Notes under the pieces: model-generated
What the model was told of the DNA's origin: nothing
What the model saw: only the letters and a program-made list of their open reading frames with translations
The model's database searches: none
Shown: in pieces, positions 13,930 to 21,109 of the stretch
Numbering within the stretch: position 1 is the stretch's first letter
Layout: each line of letters begins with the position of its first letter
Source of the DNA: WOZL01 sp041678645
GTDB lineage: Bacteria; Patescibacteriota; Dojkabacteria; SC72
Assembly (NCBI GenBank): GCA_041678645.1
Contig: JBAYNT010000005.1
Coordinates: 1 to 22,727, forward strand
Reading direction: 5' to 3'
Length of the DNA: 22,727 bases
Program-made: the position numbers and the translations under genes

Positions 13930-15144
13930 ATGGCAATGACATCAGATTTCCTCTCGGCAGTTACACAGATATCGGCTGAAAGAGGCTTTGACAAGGAGAG
14001 AGTCTTTGAAGCTCTTGAAGAAGCTATCCTTACAGCTTACCGTAAGGAGCAGTTTGGTTCGACTAGAGATGAGGAAGGAAACAAGCTAGGAGACAATCTT
14101 TCTGCAGAGGTTGATAGAGAGACAGGAGAATTTAAACTTTTTGCAAACAAATTAGTTGTAAAGAAGATAAAGGATGAAGAAAGTGAGATTTCCCTTTCTG
14201 AGGCAGAATATATCTCTCCCAATGTAGAGGCTGGAGATACTGTGCAGATAGAGATACCATCAGAAGAGTTGGGAAGAATCGCTGCTCAAGCAGCCAAGCA
14301 GGTTGTATTACAAAAGATGAGTGAGTTTGAGAAGGATGCAATATTGGAAGAGTATAGTGATAAGGTTGGTGAGGTTTTTACTGCACTAATGCAGAGGATG
14401 CAGAGAGGGGAAGTAATATTTGAAGTAGGTAAGGCAACAGCTATCATGCCACAGGAGGAGCAGATAGCTAACGAATTTTACAAGATTGGACAAAGATATA
14501 AGGTTTTACTTAAGAGTATAGAAGATGGAGAAATAGTTGTTTCTAGATCTGACCCAAATTTCTTAAATGAGCTTTTTAAGTTAGAGGTCCCTGAAATAGA
14601 GTCTGGCGTAGTTGAGATTAAGGCTGTTGCTAGAGAAGCAGGAATGAGAAGTAAGATTGCTGTTGTTTCTAATCAGGATGGAGTGGACCCTATTGGTTCT
14701 TGCGTAGGACAAAGAGGTATTAGAATTGCCAATATAATGAACGAACTTGGACAAGAAAAGATAGATATAATTGAGTGGGATGAGGAGCTAGAGCAATTTG
14801 TAGCCAATGCATTAAGTCCTGCTAAGGTTAATAATGTTTCAATAGAGGGGGAAACAGCAACTGTTGAAGTAGATGCAGATCAGTTGTCCCTAGCCATTGG
14901 AAGAGAGGGGCAGAATGTAAGGCTTGCCTGGAAACTAACAGGTGTGAAGATAAATATTGAAGGTCCTGAAGGAGAAACTGTCGCCGAAGTCGGAGACGGT
15001 ATTCAAGAGTATGCAGAACAAACAGATGATGAGGTTTTAGATGAATCTAAAGTAAAAGAAGAAGAGAAAGTTGAAGAGAAAGTTGAAGAGAAAGTCGAAG
15101 GAAAGGTTGAGAAAAAGAAAGAAGATAAAGAGAAGAAAAAGTAA
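13930..15144 (+). CDS. nusA: Transcription termination/antitermination factor NusA
   Basis: 404 residues. NusA binds RNA polymerase and nascent RNA and modulates pausing, termination and antitermination. The N-terminal polymerase-binding domain (about 1-130) begins MAMTSDFLSAVTQISAERGF. The S1 domain follows (about 135-200; VIFEVGKATAIMP). The two KH domains carry DPIGSCVGQRGIRIANIMNE and LAIGREGQNVRLAWKLTG. The tail (about 355-404) is very Glu/Lys-rich, with near-repeats of VEEK. An in-frame ATG two codons later could be the start instead. infB follows after 17 bases. No Shine-Dalgarno site: TAAT directly precedes the ATG. The usual preceding gene rimP is absent. Confidence 0.96.
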   Translation: MAMTSDFLSAVTQISAERGFDKERVFEALEEAILTAYRKEQFGSTRDEEGNKLGDNLSAEVDRETGEFKLFANKLVVKKIKDEESEISLSEAEYISPNVEAGDTVQIEIPSEELGRIAAQAAKQVVLQKMSEFEKDAILEEYSDKVGEVFTALMQRMQRGEVIFEVGKATAIMPQEEQIANEFYKIGQRYKVLLKSIEDGEIVVSRSDPNFLNELFKLEVPEIESGVVEIKAVAREAGMRSKIAVVSNQDGVDPIGSCVGQRGIRIANIMNELGQEKIDIIEWDEELEQFVANALSPAKVNNVSIEGETATVEVDADQLSLAIGREGQNVRLAWKLTGVKINIEGPEGETVAEVGDGIQEYAEQTDDEVLDESKVKEEEKVEEKVEEKVEGKVEKKKEDKEKKK

Positions 15145-15161
15145 TTTATGAGTCTTTGCTA

Positions 15162-16745
15162 ATGACGAAAGGAAACAAAGGAAAAATTGAATGTAGAAGA
15201 ATTCCCATAGTGACCATATTGGGTCATGTTGATCATGGGAAGACAACTATTCTTGATAGGATAAGGGAGGCAGATGTCCAATCTCATGAAGTTGGTGGTA
15301 TTACTCAAAAGATTTCTGTTTTCACTATTAAAACAGACCTTAAGAAGGATTCGAGAATCACCTTTATAGACACCCCTGGTCACGAAGCATTTGATCTTAT
15401 GAGACTCCGAGGTGGGAACATCGCTGATATTACTCTACTTGTAGTAGCTGCAAACGATGGCGTACAACCACAAACTAAAGAGTCTATAAACATTATAAAG
15501 AATTCAACAACTAAACCAATTGTAGTTATCAATAAAACAGATTTACCGGATATAGATATTAAAAAAATCAAAAGAGATTTAGCTAACGAAGGCATCCAAT
15601 TAGATGATATGGGAGGTGATATCCCATCTGTAGAGGTGTCAGGTAAAACAGGTAAGGGGATACCAGAGCTTCTAGAGATGATAAGCCTGGTAATTGAAAT
15701 GGAGGGATTCCAGGAGAGAGAACCACTTATCGAAAAAGTGCTAGCAAGGGCAATAGTTTTGGAGTCTATTAAAGAAAAGACACGAGGAAATATCTCCACA
15801 GTTGTAGTAACACAGGGCTGTTTCTCAAAAGGTGAATTTATTGGATATTTCATTAATGATCAACCTCATGTAGAAAAAGTGAAAGCTTTGATATCAGAAG
15901 ACGATGCGAGTATAGCAGAATTTGATGTTGGATCTGGGGGTAAAATTATCGGTCTTTCGAATTTACTAGACTTAGGATCTGAAATATATATATTGGAGGA
16001 GAATGATAAAAAGATATTGGCCAATATGATAGCTCCTAAAGAAGTTGAGGAAACTAAAGAAGTAGTGGAAATAGAAGAAGAGGGAGAAATAGACCCAGGA
16101 TTAGCCTCTTTCTTTGATACAGAAGAAGAAAAAGAGCAGGAGGAAATAAAGGAGTTCTGTATAATTCTAAAAAGTTCTTCGGAAGGATCGCTAGAGGCTC
16201 TAAAAGGTTGTCTTACTAGGTTAGATATACAGGGTGCAGAGCTTAGAATCATAGACTTAGGAGTTGGGGACATAAGTATAAAAGATATAGAGAGAGCTCA
16301 GATTGCTAAAGCAGTAGTTCTTGGCTTTGAAGTAAGTATTCAAAAAGGAGTACCAGATTTGGCCAAAAGAAAGAAAGTACTGGTAAGAACATATGACATT
16401 ATCTATAAATTGGTTGAGGAGATGTCTGATGCTCTTAACTTACTTGCTATGCCAGAAGAAAGTGAGGAAGAGATCGGAAAGGCTGTAATAAAGGCAATAT
16501 TTACCTTAACAAATGGCCAAACTGTTCTTGGTAATAGAGTCCAAGAAGGTAAGTTAAAAAGAGATTGTAAAGTCTATATTGTTAGAGATGATGAAATCCT
16601 AACAGAAGCTAGGATAAAATCCCTTAAGATAAACAAAAACGACGTTAAAGAGGCTACAAAAGGTATGGATTCTGGTATAATTCTAGATACAAAAGTCGAT
16701 GCTCAGGAAGGAGATGAGATTTATTGCTATAAAGTAGTAAGATAA
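15162..16745 (+). CDS. infB: Translation initiation factor IF-2, minimal form
   Basis: 527 residues from ATG 15162; an in-frame TTG two codons earlier is less likely. IF-2 is the GTPase that places initiator tRNA on the ribosome and promotes subunit joining. GTPase motifs: G1 GHVDHGKT (21-28), G2 GGITQK (45-50), G3 DTPGH (70-74), G4 NKTD (124-127), and G5 in VSGKTGKG. Domain II and an acidic insertion (EVVEIEEEGEIDPG region) follow. Domains III-IV include CIILKSSSEGSLEAL and end with VDAQEGDEIYCYK. The IF2N modules and long linker that bring many IF-2 proteins to 700-900 residues are absent; the chain starts about 15 residues before the G domain. It is probably co-transcribed with nusA. Confidence 0.96.
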   Translation: MTKGNKGKIECRRIPIVTILGHVDHGKTTILDRIREADVQSHEVGGITQKISVFTIKTDLKKDSRITFIDTPGHEAFDLMRLRGGNIADITLLVVAANDGVQPQTKESINIIKNSTTKPIVVINKTDLPDIDIKKIKRDLANEGIQLDDMGGDIPSVEVSGKTGKGIPELLEMISLVIEMEGFQEREPLIEKVLARAIVLESIKEKTRGNISTVVVTQGCFSKGEFIGYFINDQPHVEKVKALISEDDASIAEFDVGSGGKIIGLSNLLDLGSEIYILEENDKKILANMIAPKEVEETKEVVEIEEEGEIDPGLASFFDTEEEKEQEEIKEFCIILKSSSEGSLEALKGCLTRLDIQGAELRIIDLGVGDISIKDIERAQIAKAVVLGFEVSIQKGVPDLAKRKKVLVRTYDIIYKLVEEMSDALNLLAMPEESEEEIGKAVIKAIFTLTNGQTVLGNRVQEGKLKRDCKVYIVRDDEILTEARIKSLKINKNDVKEATKGMDSGIILDTKVDAQEGDEIYCYKVVR

Positions 16746-16755
16746 GAGCCTTTTG

Positions 16756-16784
16756 TTGACAGACGTCCTATAATAAAGTAAAAT
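16756..16784 (+). promoter_or_regulatory. Strong sigma70-type promoter of rpsO (TTGACA-N17-TAAAAT)
   Basis: A perfect TTGACA (16756-16761), exactly 17 bases, TAAAAT (16779-16784). The start point would be near 16791, giving a leader of about 70 bases before the rpsO ATG. A second perfect hexamer, TATAAT at 16769-16774, lies between them and could serve an alternative -35. This separates rpsO-pnp transcription from nusA-infB. Confidence 0.6.
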
Positions 16785-16797
16785 GTCTAAGTTACTA

Positions 16798-16824
16798 ACA
16801 ATGCCCCATTTCATGGTCCATTGT
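16798..16824 (+). other. Hairpin in the rpsO leader, possible S15 autoregulatory site
   Basis: ACAATG (16798-16803) pairs with CATTGT (16819-16824), and CCAT (16806-16809) pairs with ATGG (16813-16816) over a TTC loop, with a two-by-two internal loop between the stems. It lies in the predicted untranslated leader, 36 bases before the rpsO ATG. S15 represses its own mRNA through leader structures in several bacteria, using unrelated folds. That this hairpin does so is inference. Confidence 0.35.
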
Positions 16825-16859
16825 AAATTGTTTAATATAGTGTTAACCTATTACTAATC

Positions 16860-17123
16860 ATGGCTTTAACAACATCAGAAAAGCAAAATTTAATAGAAGA
16901 ATTCGGACTTCACAAGGGTGATACAGGTTCTCCAGAGGTACAAGTGGCTATTTTGAGTGAGGAGATCACAAAATTATCTGAACATCTCAAAGGACACAAG
17001 AAGGACAATCACTCTAGAAGAGGCTTGTTACAAAAAGTTGGAAAAAGGAGAAGGCTTCTTCAATATCTTGAGGCGAATGAATCAGATAGATATAGTGCAT
17101 TAAAGAAGAAGTTGGATATTTAA
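16860..17123 (+). CDS. rpsO: 30S ribosomal protein S15
   Basis: 87 residues, standard length. S15 binds the central domain of 16S rRNA and nucleates platform assembly. The diagnostic motifs are GDTGSPEVQVAILSEEI (residues 21-37), then HKKDNHSRRGLLQKVGKRRR, followed by LLQYL and a Lys-rich end. The gene is followed after 95 bases by pnp, the common bacterial pairing. The start is ATG with no Shine-Dalgarno site; a hairpin-bearing leader precedes it. Confidence 0.97.
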   Translation: MALTTSEKQNLIEEFGLHKGDTGSPEVQVAILSEEITKLSEHLKGHKKDNHSRRGLLQKVGKRRRLLQYLEANESDRYSALKKKLDI

Positions 17124-17144
17124 CTTTCTTTTTCTCATCTTTCT

Positions 17145-17153
17145 TGATATAAC
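17145..17153 (+). promoter_or_regulatory. Candidate extended -10 promoter upstream of pnp
   Basis: TGA plus TATAAC (17148-17153), with no good -35. The transcript would start near 17160 with a leader of about 58 bases. That leader contains a weak GACC/GGTC hairpin (17169-17183). An alternative is TTTAAT at 17206-17211, seven bases before the ATG. The segment resembles the one upstream of nusA. Readthrough from rpsO is also possible. Confidence 0.3.
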
Positions 17154-17218
17154 TTTCAGAAAATATATGACCTTATTTGGGTCGCCTATTTTTGTAAATA
17201 AATTTTTTAATATTTAAT

Positions 17219-19282
17219 ATGCTTTTTGAAGAAAAAATACACGAGTTTGAGATAGATGGGAGAAAATGTAAGTTCTCTACTGGGAAATTAGCTTTAAGAT
17301 CCCAAACCTCTATATTAGCTCAAATGGGTAATACAGTTATAACAGTGAATGTTAATAGTATGCCCGCATCTGGCGAAATGGACTATTTCCCACTCTCTAT
17401 TGAATATATAGAGAGATTTTATGCTGCTGGTAAGATTAGTGGCTCTAGATTTGTTAAAAGGGAGAGATATCCATCTGACGAAGCTGTGCTTAAGTCTAGG
17501 ATGATTGATAGAGCTATACGCTCAAGATTTCCTTCTGACTATATGGACGAAATAAGTGTTATCGTTACTGTTTTGTCATATGATCAGGATAATGATCCTG
17601 TAATACTTGCAATCAATGCAGTATCTGTGGCCTTAGTTATTGCTGATATACCTTTTGAGGGTCCGATTGCTGGATTAAATATGGGTTTGGAAAAACCTAT
17701 CTATAAGAGCATGGATCAAGTTTCTGATGAGGATCCAATGAACTATATGATTACTGGAGACGGTAAAGTTTTCACAATGATTGATGGTGGTTGTAATGAT
17801 GTGGGAGATGACATGGTGGTAGAAGCAATGAGAAAAGGACTTGAAGAGATGAAGCCTTGGTTGGACGCACAAAATGAATTTGTAAAAATTGCTGGTGGAG
17901 CTAAGAGTGGGGAGTACGATCCTCACGTTCTTCCAGAGGGATTACTATCAGATGTTGAAAAGTTCTTGGGAAAAAGAATTGAGGAGAATCTTAAAGCGGG
18001 TGAGAGTAAACAGCATGAAGATAGTAAGGAAGAGATGTTTGTCAAGTTTGAAGGTAAGTATTCTAAAAAGGATTTATCGGATGGATATGATAAGTTACTC
18101 AAGAAAGCTCTTAGAAGGTTAGTAAAAGAAGAGAAGATTAGAGTAGATGGAAGAAAATTGGATGAAATTCGAGAGATGGAAGCAGAAATAGATCTTTTAC
18201 CTAACGTTCACGGTTCAGCCCTTTTCACTAGAGGAGTAACTCAGGTACTATCAGTTTTGACTCTAGGTACTGTGGATGATGCACAGTTAGTAGATGATAT
18301 GTTAAATGAAAAGAGTAAAAGATATATGCACTTCTATAATGATCTCCCATATGCATATGGTGATGTTGATAGGGTTAGGTTTAATCCTAGTAGAAGAGCA
18401 GTAGGTCATGGAATGTTAGCTGAGAAATCGTTAATACCAGTACTTCCTTCTCGAGAGGAGTTCCCATATACAATAATAGTAGCGTCTGAGGTACAGGGTG
18501 AGAATGGTTCTAGCTCTATGGCTTCAGCATGTGGTTCCACTTTAGCTTTAATGGCGGGTGGAGTTCCAATCAAAAAGGTAGTTGGAGGTATAGCTTGTGG
18601 ATTGGTTGTAGAAGATGATGGTTCTTTTAATATCCTTACAGATATGCAGGGTGTAGAGGACTTCTATGGTGATATGGATTTTAAGGTAGTTGGAACTAAG
18701 GATGGTATTACTGCTGTACAGATGGACAACAAGATTGGTGGACTTAATATGGCAATTGTAGAAGAGACATTTAAGAGAGCAAAGGAGGCAAGGCTTAAGG
18801 TTATTGGAACAATAGAAAAAGCCATTAAAGAGCCAAGAAAAGAGCTTTCAGCTACAGCACCTCAAGTTACAAGCACAAAGATTCCAGAAGACAAAATTGG
18901 CGAGCTAATCGGTCCAGGTGGTAAGAACATTAAGGAGATTACAGAGAAGAGTGGAGCAGAGATTAGTATAGAGGATGATGGTACTGTAAATATCTATGCA
19001 GATGATAAGGAGAAATTAGATAAAGCTATGTCCTTTCTTGAGAGATTTACATTTGCACCAAAAGAGGGTGAAACATATCAGGGTAAAGTTGCTTCAGTTA
19101 TGCCTTACGGTGCGTTTGTAGATATCAGACCGGGTGTTTCTGGTTTAGTACATGTCTCAGAGATGGCAGATGATTTTGTAAAGGATGTAAGCACAATAGT
19201 CTCAGAGGGTGATGAGGTTAAAGTAAAACTTATAGGTATAGATAAAGATGGTAAGTTAAAGCTTAGTATGAAGCAGGCCTAA
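17219..19282 (+). CDS. pnp: Polyribonucleotide nucleotidyltransferase (PNPase)
   Basis: 687 residues, near the usual 700. It degrades RNA 3'-to-5' by phosphorolysis as a trimer. Order of domains: first RNase PH domain (FVKRERYPSDEAVLKSRMID at about 78-97), a helical linker, then the second RNase PH domain (about 310-545). In the second, VEDFYGDMDFK places D482, D488 and K490 at the known catalytic positions. The KH domain (about 549-610) has the GPGG loop at 566-569. The S1 domain (616-687) begins EGETYQGKVASVMPYGAFVD. The phosphate-site segment reads NPSRRAVGHG, as in the family. Its stop codon overlaps the stop of the convergent methyltransferase gene by 4 bases. TAAT precedes the ATG. Confidence 0.97.
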   Translation: MLFEEKIHEFEIDGRKCKFSTGKLALRSQTSILAQMGNTVITVNVNSMPASGEMDYFPLSIEYIERFYAAGKISGSRFVKRERYPSDEAVLKSRMIDRAIRSRFPSDYMDEISVIVTVLSYDQDNDPVILAINAVSVALVIADIPFEGPIAGLNMGLEKPIYKSMDQVSDEDPMNYMITGDGKVFTMIDGGCNDVGDDMVVEAMRKGLEEMKPWLDAQNEFVKIAGGAKSGEYDPHVLPEGLLSDVEKFLGKRIEENLKAGESKQHEDSKEEMFVKFEGKYSKKDLSDGYDKLLKKALRRLVKEEKIRVDGRKLDEIREMEAEIDLLPNVHGSALFTRGVTQVLSVLTLGTVDDAQLVDDMLNEKSKRYMHFYNDLPYAYGDVDRVRFNPSRRAVGHGMLAEKSLIPVLPSREEFPYTIIVASEVQGENGSSSMASACGSTLALMAGGVPIKKVVGGIACGLVVEDDGSFNILTDMQGVEDFYGDMDFKVVGTKDGITAVQMDNKIGGLNMAIVEETFKRAKEARLKVIGTIEKAIKEPRKELSATAPQVTSTKIPEDKIGELIGPGGKNIKEITEKSGAEISIEDDGTVNIYADDKEKLDKAMSFLERFTFAPKEGETYQGKVASVMPYGAFVDIRPGVSGLVHVSEMADDFVKDVSTIVSEGDEVKVKLIGIDKDGKLKLSMKQA

Positions 19283-20298
19283 ACTTTTGTAATCTTCGCA
19301 ATATAGAATCCCATCATCTCTGGTGATGGGACTATCCTTATACTCTTAGCTACTTCCTGATGGTATGTATTACCACTCCATTTAGTAATTCCACCCTTAA
19401 TCTTATCCTTAAGAAGTGGTTCTAAAGTATTAACAAACTCAATATCTTCTATTCTCGCGTCACTGTATTTATTTAGTAGGTGTGTAATAACGCCCTCATT
19501 TTCATCTGGTTCTAATGTACATGTAGAATATATTAAAGTTCCACCAACTTTTAAGGACTTAAATGCAGACTCTATCAAACCCTTTTGAATCTTAACCATA
19601 GCATTGACCATCTTTATACTCCAAAACCTAAGAGACTTTTTACCTCCGAAATATACCCTTCCTTCTCCACTACAAGGAGCATCTAATATGACTCTATCAA
19701 AGTGATTAGGATATATATTGCCCAATACCTTACCGTCCTCCTTAGTTACCTCAACATATTTACTCCCAAACTGACGCAATACATTTAGAAGTTTCATTAT
19801 TCTGTGCTCATCTACATCATTTGCAACTACCCTTGCCTTATTATCTGTTAAAGAGGAAATAAGGGTAGTTTTGCTACCTGGTGCAGCAGCAACATCTAGA
19901 ATATCTTCATCTGGTTGTGGATCTAGAATATATATAGATAGGATGCTAGATAGATCTTGTATGTAGAATTTTCCATCTTCATACTCCTCACTCTCTCCGA
20001 CTTCACTCTTATCCTTATTATTTACGAAGTATGTATCTTTTAAGTTCTTAATCTCTTGTAGCTCCCATCCTCTCGTCTTGGTTAAGACCTTATAAATATC
20101 TTTAGGGTTATCTACAAGATTATTCAGCCTGATAGTTGTCCTGGCTCTTTGAAAGAATAGGTGTTTAACTTCTCCCTTAGATATTTGTAATATGCTTGCT
20201 ATTCTAGAAAGGAAGATATCTTCCTTAGTGTAATATTTCTTCTCTTGAGATTTGTTCCTGTTCTTTTTATAGTTACTTCTCAATCTCCTTTTTTTCAT
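19279..20298 (-). CDS. NOP2/Sun-family RNA cytosine-C5 methyltransferase
   Basis: 339 residues. The family transfers a methyl group from SAM to C5 of cytosine in rRNA or tRNA. A Lys/Arg-rich N-terminus (1-25) may bind RNA. The SAM site is DVAAAPGSKTT (135-145), and the two conserved cysteines are C209 in DAPCSGEG and C260 in STCTLEPDENEG. The C-terminus has RIVPSPEMMGFYIAKI, the usual last strand. There is no N-terminal NusB-like domain, so it is closer in layout to RsmF or other short members than to RsmB. The target nucleotide cannot be told. It starts at a TAATG overlap with the rsmE stop. A 7-bp inverted repeat (19310-19330) lies in its 3' end. Confidence 0.9.
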   Translation of the reverse strand: MKKRRLRSNYKKNRNKSQEKKYYTKEDIFLSRIASILQISKGEVKHLFFQRARTTIRLNNLVDNPKDIYKVLTKTRGWELQEIKNLKDTYFVNNKDKSEVGESEEYEDGKFYIQDLSSILSIYILDPQPDEDILDVAAAPGSKTTLISSLTDNKARVVANDVDEHRIMKLLNVLRQFGSKYVEVTKEDGKVLGNIYPNHFDRVILDAPCSGEGRVYFGGKKSLRFWSIKMVNAMVKIQKGLIESAFKSLKVGGTLIYSTCTLEPDENEGVITHLLNKYSDARIEDIEFVNTLEPLLKDKIKGGITKWSGNTYHQEVAKSIRIVPSPEMMGFYIAKITKV

Positions 20299-21032
20299 TA
20301 TATTTCCCCTTTTAGATATTTAATTATACCTGTTATTACTAATCCAGCCGTTTCTGTTCTTAATATATTTCCTCTTAGTTTAACAAAATCAAAACCTAAA
20401 TCTCCAAAGGTTTTTATATCAGAAGACGACCATCCTTTCTCTGGGCCGATTGCTACTGTAAAGTTCTTATTTATATTTACATCCTCTAGATATTTGTTTA
20501 GGTATACATTTTCTACATTCTCGGTAGCTAAACATACCTTAATACTATCTCCTAGTTCTTCATTCTTTAGATCTTTAATTTTCTTTGGTTTTTCTAATAC
20601 GGGAGGATAGGGTGTCCTGGATTGTTCTGTAGCGTCTTTTATTATTTTATTCCAAAGGCCAAAAGATTTAATAGCCTTATTCCTACTCTTTAGGGAGTAT
20701 TTGCTCTCTATTGGTATTATTTTATCTACTCCAATCTCTACGCTTTTTTCTAAGAAATAATTGAACTTAGAGTCATTAGATAGTGATTGTATTATCGTTA
20801 TACTTGGTTGTATTTTGTTTATTCTTTCTCCTTTATCTTCTACTATTTCTATCTCTACACTAGATTTAGTTATATCGGTTATTTGTGCTAGGAATACCTT
20901 TTCATATGTCTCTATTTCTACGAGGTCTTCAATATCTAATGAATTATGTTTTATAGCTATCTCACTATCGCTGTCTGATAGGTGAGTTATGTCTGTTACC
21001 TTTAATTTGTGTGGTATGAAGAATTTTTGCAT
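20298..21032 (-). CDS. rsmE: 16S rRNA (uracil-1498-N3)-methyltransferase RsmE
   Basis: 244 residues, normal for RsmE. It methylates N3 of U1498 (E. coli numbering) in 16S rRNA using SAM. The N-terminal PUA-like part starts MQKFFIPHKLKV. The SPOUT catalytic domain, which forms a deep trefoil knot, shows LEKSVEIGVDKIIPI, ATEQSRTPYPP, VAIGPEKGWSSSDI (GPEKG 196-200) and LRGNILRTETAGLV (219-232). It is co-transcribed with the RNA methyltransferase downstream through a one-base overlap, so the pair forms an rRNA/tRNA modification unit. An extended -10 element ends 5 bases before the ATG. Confidence 0.93.
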   Translation of the reverse strand: MQKFFIPHKLKVTDITHLSDSDSEIAIKHNSLDIEDLVEIETYEKVFLAQITDITKSSVEIEIVEDKGERINKIQPSITIIQSLSNDSKFNYFLEKSVEIGVDKIIPIESKYSLKSRNKAIKSFGLWNKIIKDATEQSRTPYPPVLEKPKKIKDLKNEELGDSIKVCLATENVENVYLNKYLEDVNINKNFTVAIGPEKGWSSSDIKTFGDLGFDFVKLRGNILRTETAGLVITGIIKYLKGEI

Positions 21033-21037
21033 ATGGG

Positions 21038-21046
21038 ATTATATCA
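21038..21046 (-). promoter_or_regulatory. Consensus extended -10 directly before rsmE (leaderless)
   Basis: TGA plus a perfect TATAAT (21043-21038) on the minus strand, then five bases (CCCAT) and the rsmE ATG at 21032. A TTACCA lies 15 bases upstream as a weak -35. The start point would fall on the start codon, or a short distance inside it if the -10 is used in the usual way. Confidence 0.5.
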
Positions 21047-21052
21047 TCTTTA

Positions 21053-21081
21053 TTGACATGGTAATGATTTAACGGTAATTT
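21053..21081 (+). promoter_or_regulatory. Candidate promoter of the Cys-rich surface protein gene
   Basis: A perfect TTGACA (21053-21058), 17 bases, then TAATTT (21076-21081), a weak -10. The predicted leader is about 22 bases and very AT-rich, without a Shine-Dalgarno site. It is divergent from the rsmE promoter. Confidence 0.4.
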
Positions 21082-21109
21082 ATAGTAATTAATATTATTT
21101 AGATTATTC

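Noticed and set aside
15050..15141. GAAGAGAAAGTT-type direct repeats in the nusA end
   Set aside because: They encode the Glu/Lys-rich NusA tail (VEEK units). This is ordinary low-complexity coding repeat, not a CRISPR or mobile element.
15380..16273. Long open frames on the strand opposite infB
   Set aside because: They are shadows of a well-conserved gene, with low-complexity Ser-rich products and no family pattern.
16769..16774. TTGACA and TATAAT only 7 bases apart as one promoter
   Set aside because: The spacing is far too short for sigma70. The TAAAAT 17 bases from TTGACA is the better partner.
16783..16857. A 24-codon open frame ending 2 bases before rpsO, with TATAAT 8 bases before its ATG
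   Set aside because: It has no recognisable peptide pattern, its ATG overlaps the better -10 of the TTGACA-N17-TAAAAT promoter, and it covers the leader hairpin. More likely chance.
17169..17190. GACC/GGTC hairpin before a T run between rpsO and pnp as a terminator
   Set aside because: The stem is only 4 bp and the T run starts several bases late. Too weak to list as a terminator.
304..21032. Recoded UGA (glycine or tryptophan)
   Set aside because: No conserved protein here needs an in-frame TGA; Gly and Trp positions are filled by standard codons.
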